Shown: positions 36,330 to 47,544, numbered from the stretch's first letter. The stretch: DNA of 64,000 bases from Cordia subcordata (GCA_028554755.1 JAPTOF010000009.1:13555501-13619500), one strand, 5' to 3'. Made by a program: numbers and translations. The notes: generated from the sequence alone by a model not told the origin.

Positions 36330-36481
36330 ACTAATGGGTGCTCCGGCTCATTAAACAAAGACCTATCTGATCTATAACACCTAAAAGTACCCAGATGGTG
36401 TGGATCCTGCAAATACTGCACCCGGTGATCCATATAATGGCACAGTAAAGTGGCGTCTACTGGTGCAGGTCGTGAATCCAT
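36330..36481 (-). pseudogene. PMD gene fragment of element A (exon 1 start)
   Basis: The minus strand encodes MDSRPAPVDATLLCHYMDHR...YRSDRSLFNEPEHPLVQ. This matches the start of the element C PMD gene, MAHRPAPSDSSVLCYYYDHR...YRSDRELFLWTEHPAVQ. Similarity stops at the junction with the transposase. PMD (plant mobile domain) is known from MAIN/MAIL proteins and from transposons. Confidence 0.8.
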
Positions 36482-36539
36482 AATGACTCCTAAAATAAAA
36501 AATAATAATAACAATTAACTAAGTATTACTACTTCACTA

Positions 36540-37090
36540 TAAACATTAAATCTCTAATTTTATCAAATAATAATAATAATAACACTAATATTATCAATAA
36601 TAATATCAACGATAGTATTAATAATAATGATAATAACACAAAGATAATATTAAGTATTAATAATAATGATAATAACACAAAGATAATATTAATCGTCCAT
36701 CATCGTCATCATTATCATAATAATAAATAATGATAATAATATCAATAATAGTAATAATAAAATTAATAATAACATCTAACATATAGCATTAATCATCCAT
36801 CATCGTCATCATCATCACAATAATAAATAATGATAATAATATCAATAATAGTAATAATAAAATTAATAATAACCTCTAACATATAACATAATCATCCATC
36901 GTCGTCGTCATCATCATCATCATCATAATAATAATAAATAATGATAATAATTTCAATACTTGTATTAATTAAATTAATAATAACATATAACATATAACAT
37001 GGCTGTCATAAAAATAATAATATTGTTAATAATAATGATAATCTTAATAATAATAATAATAATAACAACATTATTTCTATTTCTAATAAT
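36540..37090. repeat. AT-rich microsatellite with embedded 100-bp tandem units
   Basis: AAT/ATC trinucleotide-rich DNA contains three larger tandem units beginning AATCRTCCATCATCGTC at 36691, 36791 and 36890, a period of about 100 bp. It lies between the PMD fragment and the right end of element A. Confidence 0.8.
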
Positions 37091-37680
37091 CATGTTATAT
37101 TTTTTAACAACAATTAAAATTAAAATACAAATTAACACAAGCTAAAATTCTAATCTACTATTCTAACAAAAATTAAAATTTAAATTAACACAAACTAAAA
37201 TTAACTATAAAAAAAATTACACGATCTAAAAACAAATTTCATAACTTAAAACATTAAATACAATTGCAAAAAATAATATAAAATTAAAATAACTTACAAT
37301 ATTAAGGCTATATCCTCGCAATGATGCTGGAAAGCTAAAAATTTGGTGTGAGGGAATGAGAGAAAACAAAAGAAAATCTGATGTGGGGTGGGGGGAGAAT
37401 GAGGGAAACTGAAGGGGTGGGGAATTTATGGAACACGGTCGAGTTTCATAAATGCGTCCAACGCATTTTCAGAACCAAATTGGGTTATTTTTCAAATCCA
37501 ATTACAAACAGGGTTAATTTTGCATAATATTTTATATTTTGGGTTAAAAAAAAACTCCCCTTCTTTCCCTTTCCAATTTTTTTTTTCTTGGTTAATAATT
37601 TAATTTATTATCCTAAAAATATTAATTCATAGCAAAACATATAAAATGACACGAACTTGAGATCTAAAATGAAGTCTTTA

Positions 37681-38078
37681 AGGCTAACTCCAACAAATCC
37701 CCTAAAACACAAAAATCCTCATATTTAGGGGATTTGTTAATATTAATTGCTCCAACAGCTCCCCTATTCCATCTCCAAAATTTTAAATTTTTTCCCAATC
37801 CCAAAACAAAACACTCATATATAGGGTTTTTTTTTTTCATCCCCAAAGCCAACATCCAAATTTCATCCCCCATTCCCATAGCTCCAAGACTGCAACGTTA
37901 TAAAATAGAGGAATGGTTGGAGTGAAATTGAAATTGGGATTTCCTAAATTGAAAGTTTGCTAAAAAATAGGAGAGTTGTTGGAATATAATTGAAAGTAGG
38001 GGATACCAAAATATAAGAAAATGACTCAAATCACTTAAATTTAGGAGAAAAAAATAGGGGAGATGTTGGAGATAACCT
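37681..38078. mobile_element. MITE with 26-bp inverted ends
   Basis: The left end AGGCTAACTCCAACAAATCC matches the inverted right end, AGGTTATCTCCAACATCTCC on the minus strand. Length is 398 bp. An internal CTCCAACAGCTCCCCTATT repeats the end motif. There is no coding capacity, and the target duplication is unresolved. Confidence 0.6.
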
Positions 38079-38828
38079 GATATGCCATTCTCAATTATGT
38101 CCAATAAATCTGATAAGTACTGAATTTGATTAAAAAAGGAAAAAAATTAAAAATTCTCAAGAAAGAAAGAAAACAAGAACAAAAAACTAAAACAAGGAAA
38201 ATTGATATCATAGGAAAAAAAAAGAGAAAAGTGAAATTTAAAAGGAAATGGAGAGTGCCTAAATCTACAAATTTCGTCATCTCCAAAGTAACATTAGATC
38301 TCTTAACGCCACCAAAAAAATTCTTATAACAATACAAAAAATAAAAATATTATGTGAAATTCAAATTAAATCCAATAACAAAAAAAGAAAAATGAAACTA
38401 AAAATTTTGAAGGAAAACAAAATGGATACACCAGAGAAAAATAGGAACAAAAAATTAAAACAAATGGAGAAAAAATAAAAAATGGAAACAAAAGAAAAAT
38501 TAAAATATTGAAAAACAAATCTACAAAGTTATCATCCCCAATTTGCTAATCAACACTAGATTTAACATCGAGAAGATTTCTTTACACATCAAAATCTATC
38601 CAGAAAACCAAAAATAACACAAAATGTATTAAAAAAATTGATGAAGGGCTTTGGGAAGGGCGTCTTGCCAAGTGAAGGGACAAGGAAGCGTGGTCATGGA
38701 TGATACTTGTTGAGAAGACTACTCAATGGATAGTGGGAAGGACGACAAGACTACTACTCACCGATCATTATCGATGGGATGCTTCCTAGTCAATGGGACA
38801 CGATCTTTTACAAAAGATAAAGGGAAAT
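38079..38828. other. AT-rich DNA, no gene seen
   Basis: A-rich on the plus strand; short open frames are low-complexity Lys-rich and show no domain. Confidence 0.5.
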
Positions 38829-38906
38829 TTTTTATTTTTACCCTACTTTTAAAAAAATTTCACAAAAATACCCTTGTTTTGAAAAGCATTTCAAAAATAC
38901 CCATTT

Positions 38907-39137
38907 CGGTAAGTCACCTACCGTTACGGTAGGTGACTTACCGTTCTCTCACGTGTCAGAGCATCTCTTGAAAAAACGGTAAGTGACTTACCGTCTGCCA
39001 CGCTGTCAGGATAACGGTAAGTCACTTACCGTTATTCCCCTTTGAACGGTAAGTCACTTACCGTTATTCCCTTTGGACGGTAAGTCACTTACCGTTCTTC
39101 TATGCATTATTCTCCTTGACCGGTAAGCCACTTACCG
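38907..39137. repeat. 17-bp palindrome array of element B
   Basis: Seven exact-length units start at 38907, 38927, 38977, 39015, 39047, 39078 and 39121. The dominant form is CGGTAAGTCACTTACCG, three times, at 39015, 39047 and 39078; 38977 has the complementary centre and the rest differ by one or two bases. It is a perfect palindrome around one central base. Unit spacings are 20, 50, 38, 32, 31 and 43 bp. The array lies 200-430 bp upstream of the transposase start. Confidence 0.95.
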
Positions 39138-39337
39138 AATATTAATGGCTTGAACTCCTATTTAATTCTCGCTCTTTCATTCTAGGAAAGCCCAACACCA
39201 AAGATCTAAATTTCTTATAACCCATATATAATCTGCCTAATATCCTTAATTTTAAAATCGCCCAAAATCTTTCTAATTATCTTCCACACATACAAACTTG
39301 TATACTATTCATCTAATCTTTTAGTCAGTAAGAAAAT

Positions 39338-41908
39338 ATGAATACAATCTCTGTTCTTTTATATTATGGCGGAGAAAAAATTAATGGCCTGTACGATATC
39401 GAATATAAAACTACGAAGTCTGTTCGTAAGGTCAAAATAACACATGAAACATCATACAATGAATTTGTTTATAGTGTCTATGAGAAGCTTAATTTGCATT
39501 ATGGTATCGATAGGGTGGAGTTATCGCATCGTTTCAAATCGGGGGTCGTACAGTTACTGTATCCATATTTTAGCGAGGCAGCAATCAGCAACGATGATGA
39601 TTTGATGGACGTGTTTTGAATAGCGTGTAATGATAATAACATGAATAATGCTCGTGTTATTATGGAAGTAAAGGCTGACGATGTGTACATTCCGCAACGA
39701 AGCAGTGATTTCCAGTGTGGTTGCACTGTTCCCGACTTGAATGCCGAACCATCACATTACGTTGCTGGGAGTGACATAGCGGGGCTATCTCATAATGTGA
39801 GGGTGGACTTGAACATGGACACATTTCCATTTGAACCTGACGAAGAAGATGAGGACATGGCCCTGAACGAAAACGATGCCTGGTACGACGATGATGACGT
39901 CTTCAATGGTAATGAAAACACTGCGGACGTTAATGTGGAATGTGAGGGGCCATCAGCTGGTGTGAGGGGACCTTCGTGTGCCGTACCGATGCACGGTGTA
40001 CATGAAACTACTCAATTTCATACCGTTAGTCAAGAATAATATATGGATAGTATGAAAGAGCACAAACCGCAAATATTTTGGGATGAGAAGGAATTGGCCA
40101 AAGGAATGATTTTCTCGTCAAAGAAGGACGTGATTCGGGCGGTTCAAATGTACTCGATAAAGGTACAACGTCAATACAAAGTCAAGAGGTCTGAACCAAA
40201 TTTATGGGTTGTTTGTTGCGTAAATGCTTCCAACCTTAGAAATCCATGTAGGTGGGAATTGCGGGCAATTCGGAAATCCATGTATCGCCAGTTTGAAATA
40301 ACAAAGTAGTGGGGTGTGCATAATTGTTTCAGTGATAGGCGAAGGGCTGACCATAAAAATGTTACCGCTGCACTGGTCGGTTATATGGTTATGCACTTCG
40401 TAAAACACAAGCCTGATTTCGATGTGGGTTTTGTACGCGCACACATTATGGACACCTTTCACGTGAATATTTCATACGGAAAGGCATGGCGTGGCCGAAA
40501 TAAGGCCATTGAAATGGTGTACGGTGATTGGGACGAGTTGTACCAGTTACTTCCACGATTTTTTAGAGCTGTCAAGGCAACTAATCCCAAGATAGTTGTA
40601 ACATACAAGTTCTTCTAAAGGTCGACCCAAGGAACCAAAATTTTCGATTATGTGTTTTGGGCGTTTGCACCATGCATTGCAGCGTGGAAGTATTGTCGTC
40701 CAGTGCTTTCTCTCGACGGTAATCACCTGCGCGGGCAATATAAGGGCCATCTTCTAACAGCATTGACAGCTGATGCGAACAGTCAGATTTTACCATTGGC
40801 GTTTGTAGTTGTCGATGCAGAGACAACAAAAAGCTGGCCATGGTTCCTTCAACTGGTACGGATGCATTTTCTGTATTACATGGATGAGATTTGTATAGTG
40901 TCTGATAGACATGCAGAAATTTTTTCTGCCGTGAATCGTATCTCAGTTGATGGGCAATTACGGGTGAAGCATCGGATATGCTTGAGGCACCTCAAAAGTA
41001 ATGTCATGAAATAGTTCCACAACCAGTATATAAAGGACTTATGTTGGAGAGCTGGTAAGGAAAATCAAGTCCGCAAACACGTAGAAGTGATGCAAAAAAA
41101 TTTGGAAGTTGACCTAACACCAAGTGGGGCTGGTAAACGGGCATACGACTATCTCACCAACATAGACCGGGAGATGTGGACGCTCTGTGCTGATGGAGGT
41201 TCGAGGTGGGGTATGATGACTACAAACAACGTGGAGTGTTTCAATGGTGTCCTTATTGGGGCGAGGTATTTACCTATTACAACGTTAGTGTCGCACACTT
41301 TCACGAAGAGTGCTGAATACTTCTACAACCAGTCTATACATGCGAGGCACTTGGCAGGACAAGAATTTGTCATCCCTGTTAGAGTCAGAGAATTGTTTGA
41401 CAAGTGGGAGGCAAAGTCACACCTTTATAACGTGTTCCATTTTCACTACCAAACTGGTACAGCACAGGTCGGCCTCTTACCGGAATTATTTACTGACAGA
41501 CGTCCTGTACAAGTGGTCAAATTTAATGAGAAGACATGTACCTGCGGCAAGTGGACAGCCTACCATTTACCATGTTCACATGCACAGGCAGTTGCACGCT
41601 ATTTGAATGCAACGTTAGTCAATATGTTCCCACTTGAATATAAAGTCAAAGCATACACAAATACGTATGCCAACCTATTTCAACCTCTGGGACACGTTGA
41701 TTATTGCCCAGATGCACCTGTTTGGCAATTGCAACCCAATCCAGCTAGATTGCGGCACAGAAGTAGAGGACCCGCAGGGGGTAGGCGCATCCTAAATGAG
41801 ATGGATCACTCGGACCAAGTAGGTAGACGAAGGTGTTCAAATTGCAGTCAACCGAGTCACAACGTTGCTAGGTGCCCTCAAAATCAAACTAGCATCACAC
41901 AACAATAG
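39338..41908 (+). pseudogene. MULE B transposase, one frame with five stops
   Basis: The 857-codon frame is unbroken by frameshifts. Stops lie at 39617 (TGA), 40037 (TAA), 40307 (TAG), 40616 (TAA) and 41012 (TAG). Domains by residue: PB1-like N-terminus 1-93; acidic linker to about 235; MuDR-type domain about 250-345 (ELAKGMIF, QYKVKRSEPNLWVVCC); catalytic core from about 453 with PVLSLDGNHLRGQYKG, PLAFVVVDAETTKSWPWFL and the VSDRHAEI Asp near 522; SWIM finger CTCGKWTAYHLPCSH about 734-748; CCHC knuckle CSNCSQPSHNVARC about 832-846. Element C has Gln or Arg at the 40616 and 41012 stops, so some may be C-to-T changes. The product would bind element ends and cut DNA in the nucleus; this copy should not work as it stands. 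Confidence 0.93.
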
Positions 41909-42206
41909 TTCTGATATTGTTTGATGGGGATGTATCGTATTATAATCACTATGTGCAATGTTTAAAGTATTGAATGACTTTAATGTTGAATGTGGGCCGA
42001 GATATAGTGTTTGATGTAATGTAAGTGGGTTGCTTTAATGTTTATGTAGTTTTGTCATACACAAAATTATTAAACTGAAATGTAATGCAAGTAAAACTTG
42101 TTTGTTAAAGGTAACCAATTCATATACATACATCAAAAAATAAATTACATAAATTAATAAATGACAAAAAAATTAATTAAAAACCAAAGCTACTGTGCCC
42201 CACACC

Positions 42207-42783
42207 CCGGAGGAAAACACACTGGGAAGCGGTGAAATGGATAATGATATATTTGCGTGGCACTGCGAATATAGGATTGCTATTTAGCAAGATGACTGGA
42301 GATTACGCGAGGTTGGTCGGTTATTGTGATTCAGACTTTGCGGGTGACCTTGATAAGAGAAGATCTCTGACGGGTTACGTGTTTACTCTCTCTGGATGTG
42401 TTATCAGTTGGAAAGCGACATTACAGTCTACTGTGGTATTGTCGACTACTGAAGCGGAGTACATGGCAATTGCAGAAGCTGTAAAGGAGGCCATGTGGTT
42501 ACAAAGCCTGGTTCGTGATCTTGGACTGCAGCAAGATATAAGTGCAATCTTTTGTGATAGCCAAAGTGCAATCCATTTGACGAAGAATCAGATGTATCAT
42601 GAGAGGACTAAACACATTGATATCAGATATCATTTTATCAGAGATGTTGTATCACAAGGAATCATATCGGTGCAGAAGATATCTACTCATGAGAATCCAG
42701 CAGATATGATGACTAAGGTGGTTCCAGTCAGCAAGTTCAAGCATTGCTTGGACTTGGTTGCTATTTGCGGTGTGGAGCATTGA
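42207..42783 (+). pseudogene. copia RNase H, 5'-truncated
   Basis: The frame holds [19 protein letters not shown], then the RNase H catalytic blocks [33 protein letters not shown] and [10 protein letters not shown], and the C-terminal [11 protein letters not shown]. Unlike the older element at 2071-6917, the Asp/Glu/Asp residues of these blocks are intact and the frame is open to the stop at 42781-42783. Without the upstream domains it cannot act alone. Confidence 0.88.
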
Positions 42784-42854
42784 GCCCTTAGGGGTAGTTG
42801 GTTGCAGGGATAATGGTGTATTGATTGGAGCAAATACGTGCCAAGGTGGAGATT

Positions 42855-43187
42855 TGTTGAATGTGGCCCGTATTCTTGGGCAACAAGAATAGCAGATTTC
42901 CTTATTAACATATTACCTTATTCGCTTGTTACTTTTTGTAGCACATAATTAATTAGTTACTTTTTCTGCTTAATAGGTTTAGGAAACCTTTGCACTATAA
43001 ATATGTGGCAATACTCATTATGTTATGTATGAGAGAGAAACCAGAGTGAGAGCCTTGTAGCATTCGTGATCAATAATAGAATTATTCTCTGCTGCCCGTG
43101 GACGTAGGCTTGAAAGCCGAACCACGTAATTCTTGTGTTTATTATTTCTTCTCGTATTCTTCGTGTTTGCATGTTTTTCCCCCAATA
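42855..43187 (+). repeat. copia 3' LTR (333 bp)
   Basis: Starts TGTTGAATG right after the polypurine tract and ends near CCCCCAATA. It contains a TATA-like CTATAAATATGTGG at about 42996 and the U5 block CTGCCCGTGGACGTAGGC at about 43092-43109. The exact right end is uncertain by a few bases because the terminal CAACA is altered. Confidence 0.8.
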
Positions 43188-43557
43188 GAACTTTATATAC
43201 ATAGTATCTGCTACAATTCATGTGACTAGAAGCATTCTATCATCATCTACGTTGTATATCAATTCCATTGACCAAAAGTATTCTTTGAATTGAATTCAAT
43301 TTTCCTTAGTAAATCATGAAAAAGTCACGTGTATCACAGTTCCTTTAGCATTTTTTTTTTCCCTCTCTAAAAGGAATCAAAGCTGGTTATAAAGCTCAAA
43401 AAAATGAAAATTTTGCCAAAATTTTGGTAGTGCCAAAATGTTGTCATTATGTCAAAAACATCAATAGCAACTCTTTAGTAAAAAGGTCAAGAAAAGAAGG
43501 GGGGGGGGGGATAAAGTTTCATTTTCATATTTTTTAACATTGTTGATCACCACGCAG

Positions 43558-44706
43558 AGTTTTGGAAGAAAGGGAACAAAAAAGAAATCTCTCAGCTACT
43601 TAATCAAATATGGCACGCAGTTGAAGATCAAAGAGATATTGAGAACTCAAAAACAGAAGACACTGCAAGACTTCTGTTTATTGCAGCAAAGGCAGGGAAC
43701 TATGAATTTCTAGTCGATCTTCTTCATCGCCACCCTAATCTTTTGTATAAAGTCAATGATTCTAAACACAGCATATTCCATATTGCTGTGTTGAATCGAA
43801 ATAAACCTATTTTTAGTTTGATATATGAAATTGGATCACTTAAAGATTTGATGGCAAGCTATAGACAAAATGACAACACCACCATGTTGCACTTGGCTGC
43901 AAGATTAGCTCCTTCATCTCAGCTTGATATTCTTCCAGGCGTAGCTCTTCAGATGCAGCGCGAGTTGTTGTGGTATAAGGTATAGATTTTCAATAGTTAT
44001 TTCATCAATATTATCAAATGAAATTTCCATAATTGTCTCGTATTGTATTCCAAGAGCGCATTAATTTTGAATTGTTGTCTTGTTTCTTTCTCTGCAGGTA
44101 GTGGAGAAGATTGTTCCGCCATCATATAGAAAAATGAAAGATGCAAATGGTAAAACGCCACACGATCTATTCATAGAGAATCACAGTGAATTGATGGAGA
44201 AGGGGGGAAAATGGATGAAAAAAACCGCTCAATCCTGCATGGTTGTAGCAACACTTATTACCACTATTGTGTTCACCACGGCTTTCACCATACCGGGTGG
44301 TAATGATGACAAGAGCGGTATGCCTATTTTGCTAAACGATAAGTTCTTCGTGGCTTTTATGATATCAGAGATCATAGCGATGCTTTCTGCTTCTACTTCA
44401 ATTATAATGTTCTTGTGCATCCTCACCTCCCGTTATGGAGAAGATGACTTTCTCAAGTCATTTCCCTTTTGGCTGCTAACTGGAATCACTACACTTTTTG
44501 TCTCATTAGCAGCTATGATGGCAGCCTTCTACACTACTTTCCTTTTATTCGATCGTCGTGGTTTGGCAAACGTTCCAATTTTACTTGGTTTGTTCACTTT
44601 GGTGCCATTAATGTTTTTATGGTTCAAATATCCCCTTTTGGTTGATATTCTCTCCTCAACATATGGTTCCACCTACTTGTTTAAATCACGCCAACGGCTG
44701 TTCTGA
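43558..44706 (+). pseudogene. Ankyrin/PGG-domain membrane protein, 3' exons
   Basis: Two exons: 43558-43979 (acceptor CACGCAG) and 44098-44706. The first encodes ankyrin-type helices (LLFIAAKAGNYEFLVDLL, HSIFHIAVLNRNKP, NTTMLHLAARLAP). The second begins VVEKIVPPSYRKMKDANGKT and encodes the PGG domain, with TIPGG and four hydrophobic spans. This is the ACD6/ITN1-like plant family of plasma-membrane proteins in defence and stress signalling; the role here is inferred. Both exons are open and correctly phased. No upstream ankyrin exon was found before the copia LTR ending at 43187, so the gene is either 5'-truncated or its first exons lie beyond the inserted elements. Called pseudogene with caution. 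Confidence 0.72.
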
Positions 44707-45289
44707 TCATGAATCCCAGCACTTGAGAAATAAGAAGAGGGCCGTCGCTCAACGGATAAAAGTTACTCTAGGGAGTTGTGGTATTATCTTTTGGAAATGT
44801 GCTGAATAATCCATGGACACCAGCTAACTTACCATGGAACCTTAAGTTGGTTGTGTAGTTATATAGTTGGTAGGAATATGTACCTCTTGTGTACCCTATC
44901 GTTCTTGGCCATATTTACCTCTTGTGTATTGTATGGTTTTTGAATTTGAGTTAAAAGTTGTCTTGTACAAAAATAAAATGCGTCATATTTCCCTTCCCCT
45001 TTCGGCGTTAGAAGATCAATCCTCACCATCACCCTATTGTAACAACATACGATTGCTGCATCTCCTTTTTGGTGGACTATTAACATGGCTTCCACTACTA
45101 CTTTGAGGGAGGGTTTCAATTCAAGCTAGTTCTCTAGATATTTGCTTGTCTGTAATAGCCTTTCCTACTTAACCAATATGAATTTTTCGTTTTGAGACTT
45201 ACTTTTTTTGATTTCAATTTTGCACTTTTTAATTATAATCTTGTAAGTTCAAAATTTTAATTTAGCTACCGAGTGAACTGATCGCTAAA

Positions 45290-45573
45290 AACTTTACTAC
45301 TGATAAACACACACTATTTTAGCTACCGCCTTTTCTGTTTAGCGACCGACTTAGCAGTCGCAAATTACGGACCGATTTCAAATTTGGTCGCTAATTTCAA
45401 TTTAGCGACCACCTACTTTGGTCGCAGACTTGGTCGCTAGCCCTTTTTAGCGACCGATTTTGACGGAAGCAAAAAGCCTTTTTAGCGACCATCTACTTTG
45501 GTCGCAAACTTGGTCGCTAGCCCTTTTTAGCAACTGATTTTGGCGGTAGTAAAAAGCCTTTTTTCTAGTAGTG
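45290..45573. mobile_element. CACTA-type transposon end with subterminal repeats
   Basis: The right border, read inward on the minus strand, is CACTACTAGAAAAAAGGC. Inside it is a dense set of TTTAGCGACC/GGTCGCTA motifs in both orientations (45320-45540), with an internal duplication of about 110 bp. This is the subterminal layout of En/Spm-like elements. The left terminus was not found, so this is a truncated or rearranged end. Confidence 0.7.
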
Positions 45574-46111
45574 ATTTGAGGTAAATTCAAAAAAAAATTT
45601 ATCATATTTGCAACTCGTTACATGTTTCTTTTCGGTTTAATTAGGAAAATTAATTCTTAACCAGGCTATCATAACCTAACATGATTAACCCATTATCTTA
45701 ATTAAGCACAAGCAAACTGGACCCGGTTCAAATCTTCTTATTTAATTTTGAACCAATCCCATTTCTTTCAATCAAGTAACTAATATTTATGGTTATAAAC
45801 TAGACTGATGAATTGATTGGTCTGTAGGTCAATAAATAACTTGGAATATACTCTAAAAATTGAACATTATTACTTTATATATGTAGGTAATCTTGCTTAG
45901 GTATTTAGGTGGCTTCCGAATATTATGTATGGTATGGTTCTCGTGATAGATTTGCGGATAGCATTTTTTAGTAGAAAATAAGTAGATTTGAAAATGGTGG
46001 ATGAGGTGATTAATTAGTAGATAAAATTGAGGTTGGACAAAAGTAGATTGTAGTTTCGAAAAGGCAGCTATATATATATATATATATATATATATAATCT
46101 ATAATCTATAA
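45574..46111. other. AT-rich intergenic DNA
   Basis: No gene is seen. It ends in an AT dinucleotide tract (about 46071-46095). Confidence 0.5.
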
Positions 46112-47544
46112 TCTATAATATATATATAAAGTTATACTCTAAGTTAAGAGAACTTCTCTTTAAATGACACATAAGCTTCTATTTTTTAGCCACGTAAACA
46201 CTTCTTTGAATACTACATAAGCTCATAAAAGAGAATATTCTTGTAAGTTTATACCTCAAGTTAAGAGAGCTTCTCTTTGAATGACACATAAGCTTCTATT
46301 TTGGAGCCATATAAGTACTTCTTTGAATACTACATAAGCTCATAAAAGAGAATATTTTTGTAAGTGTGATTTGTAAAATGCAATTATCATCAATATTTAA
46401 TTTTTTTTAAAAAAAGATTTAAGTCATTTATAAGTTACATATTAAACATGATAAAGTAGTCGATTAATACAATCAAATGAAAAAAAAAAGAGAACAAAAA
46501 AAGAAATCAATAAAATATCTATATCTATGTATATCTATATATGATCATAGTAATAGTTATAAAATTATACCTCATATTTTTTAATGTCTTAGGGCTTGCC
46601 ACATTCATGTTTTAAGAGGTGCCACATGTCATATTTCTATGCTCCATTTTTGTTAATTTATCTATGAAATAATTACTACTTAATACAAAAAAATTTAAAA
46701 AAAATTGCTGCAATTTCCCCTATTTTCTTCCTTCTTCTTTCTAAGTTGATTCTCATTGTTTCCTAATATCTAAATCAATTTAAATTGTTTTTAATAAATG
46801 TTCAATTTATTTTCTATTCTTAAATTTTTAATAATATATGACTTAAATGATGTAGCCCAATTATCTTCTCTAATTTTAAATATTTATTAAATAAAATATG
46901 TGAAGATTCCCAAGTTATTATAAGAAAATAATTTGCACATCAAACCAAATTTAAAAATTTTTTATAAAAAGGTACAAAACATACACAAAGTTTTAATAAA
47001 TCCATGAATTTTGGAGATCTAATGATTTGAATATTGTAAGACCTTATCATATAGTTTGGATAGTGAGTTCGCTAATTAAACATGGCTATTTGTTATGCCC
47101 AAAGTTATATCAAAGTAAGTCCTAAATCTATTATCTATATGATATATAATCTATACTATTATTTATATTAGAAATGAATGAGAAATTAAAGATTTTTTCA
47201 TTATTATTTTGAGATCTTTGGCCTCCCTGGATATGAATTTCAAGGGGTTCTGAGATCTTTGGAATTTCTCCATAATCTTGGATTATTACTTGGGGGTTTT
47301 ACAACTCTTGGAATTCATCTATTAATATGATATTGAAAGCTTAATATCTTCTAATACCTATATGTAGTGGTCTTTTAGCAAGGTATATAACACACCAAGA
47401 AGCATGTAATAAAGTATTTCTTCCTATGTTTTATTTTAGCTATCATTCTTATTATTGTAAACAAATATAAGTGGTCTAATTTCACATTTGTATTCGAATG
47501 ATAAAAATTGACCTTTGTAAAGCACGGGTTTTAAAATTACTAGT
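46112..47544 (+). mobile_element. Helitron candidate (non-autonomous)
   Basis: The left end TCTATAATATATATATAAAG and the right end AAAGCACGGGTTTTAAAATT-ACTAGT fit the TC...CTAGT termini of plant Helitrons. The right end would sit between T and A at the insertion. There is no coding capacity. A strong 3' hairpin was not evident by eye, and other TC starts nearby (for example 46518) are possible. Confidence 0.45.
46131..46363. repeat. 116-bp tandem duplication
   Basis: 46131-46246 and 46247-46363 share GACACATAAGCTTCTATTTT and CTACATAAGCTCATAAAAGA, with about ten differences. The repeat lies at the left end of the Helitron candidate. Confidence 0.85.

Larger units (their letters stand above)
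34291..37556 (+). mobile_element. MULE element A, internally deleted
   Basis: Terminal inverted repeats of about 90 bp lie at 34291-34387 and about 37461-37556. Read inward, both carry ATGCAAAA(C/T)TAACCC and TTGAAAAATAACCCAAT. The interior holds a palindrome array, the 5' half of a MULE transposase (plus strand), the first part of a PMD gene (minus strand), and an AT-rich repeat block. Comparison with element C indicates a deletion of the segment between the transposase core and PMD exon 1. No clean 9-bp target duplication was found. Confidence 0.85.
38829..42206 (+). mobile_element. MULE element B, right end lost
   Basis: The left end shows a TTTTTATTTTTACCCTAC-type sequence resembling the ends of the non-autonomous elements at 32865 and 51861. 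It is followed by the palindrome array and a full-length transposase frame. The right side stops at about 42206, where copia sequence begins without an intervening LTR. The 3' flank (41909-42206) is AT-rich. The last bases before the copia join might be the 3' end of a PMD gene, but that is a guess. Confidence 0.8.
42207..43187 (+). mobile_element. Ty1/copia 3' fragment (RNase H and 3' LTR)
   Basis: Coding sequence begins mid-gene, at the HWEAVKW block of reverse transcriptase/RNase H, directly against element B. It runs through RNase H to a polypurine tract CCAAGGTGGAGATT (42841-42854) and the 3' LTR. The 5' two thirds of the element are absent. Confidence 0.88.

Noticed and set aside
34270..37575. 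A 9-bp target duplication for element A
   Set aside because: CTCCTCCTTTC on the left and CTCCCCTTCTTTC on the right look alike but do not match without gaps, so no duplication is claimed.
38095..38337. Complementary Lys-rich and Phe-rich frames
   Set aside because: Low-complexity A/T-rich DNA; no evidence of coding.
38907..39137. Palindromic repeats as a CRISPR array
   Set aside because: Repeats are 17 bp with uneven short spacers, inside a plant transposon, and no cas genes exist in a nuclear plant genome.
38907..39137. GTAAGT in the B palindromes as splice donors
   Set aside because: The motif occurs in both orientations in each unit and lies upstream of the coding start, so splicing is not the likely reason.
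45726..45740. GGTTCAAATCT as a tRNA T-loop
   Set aside because: No cloverleaf partner sequences nearby; no tRNA gene is called anywhere in the window.
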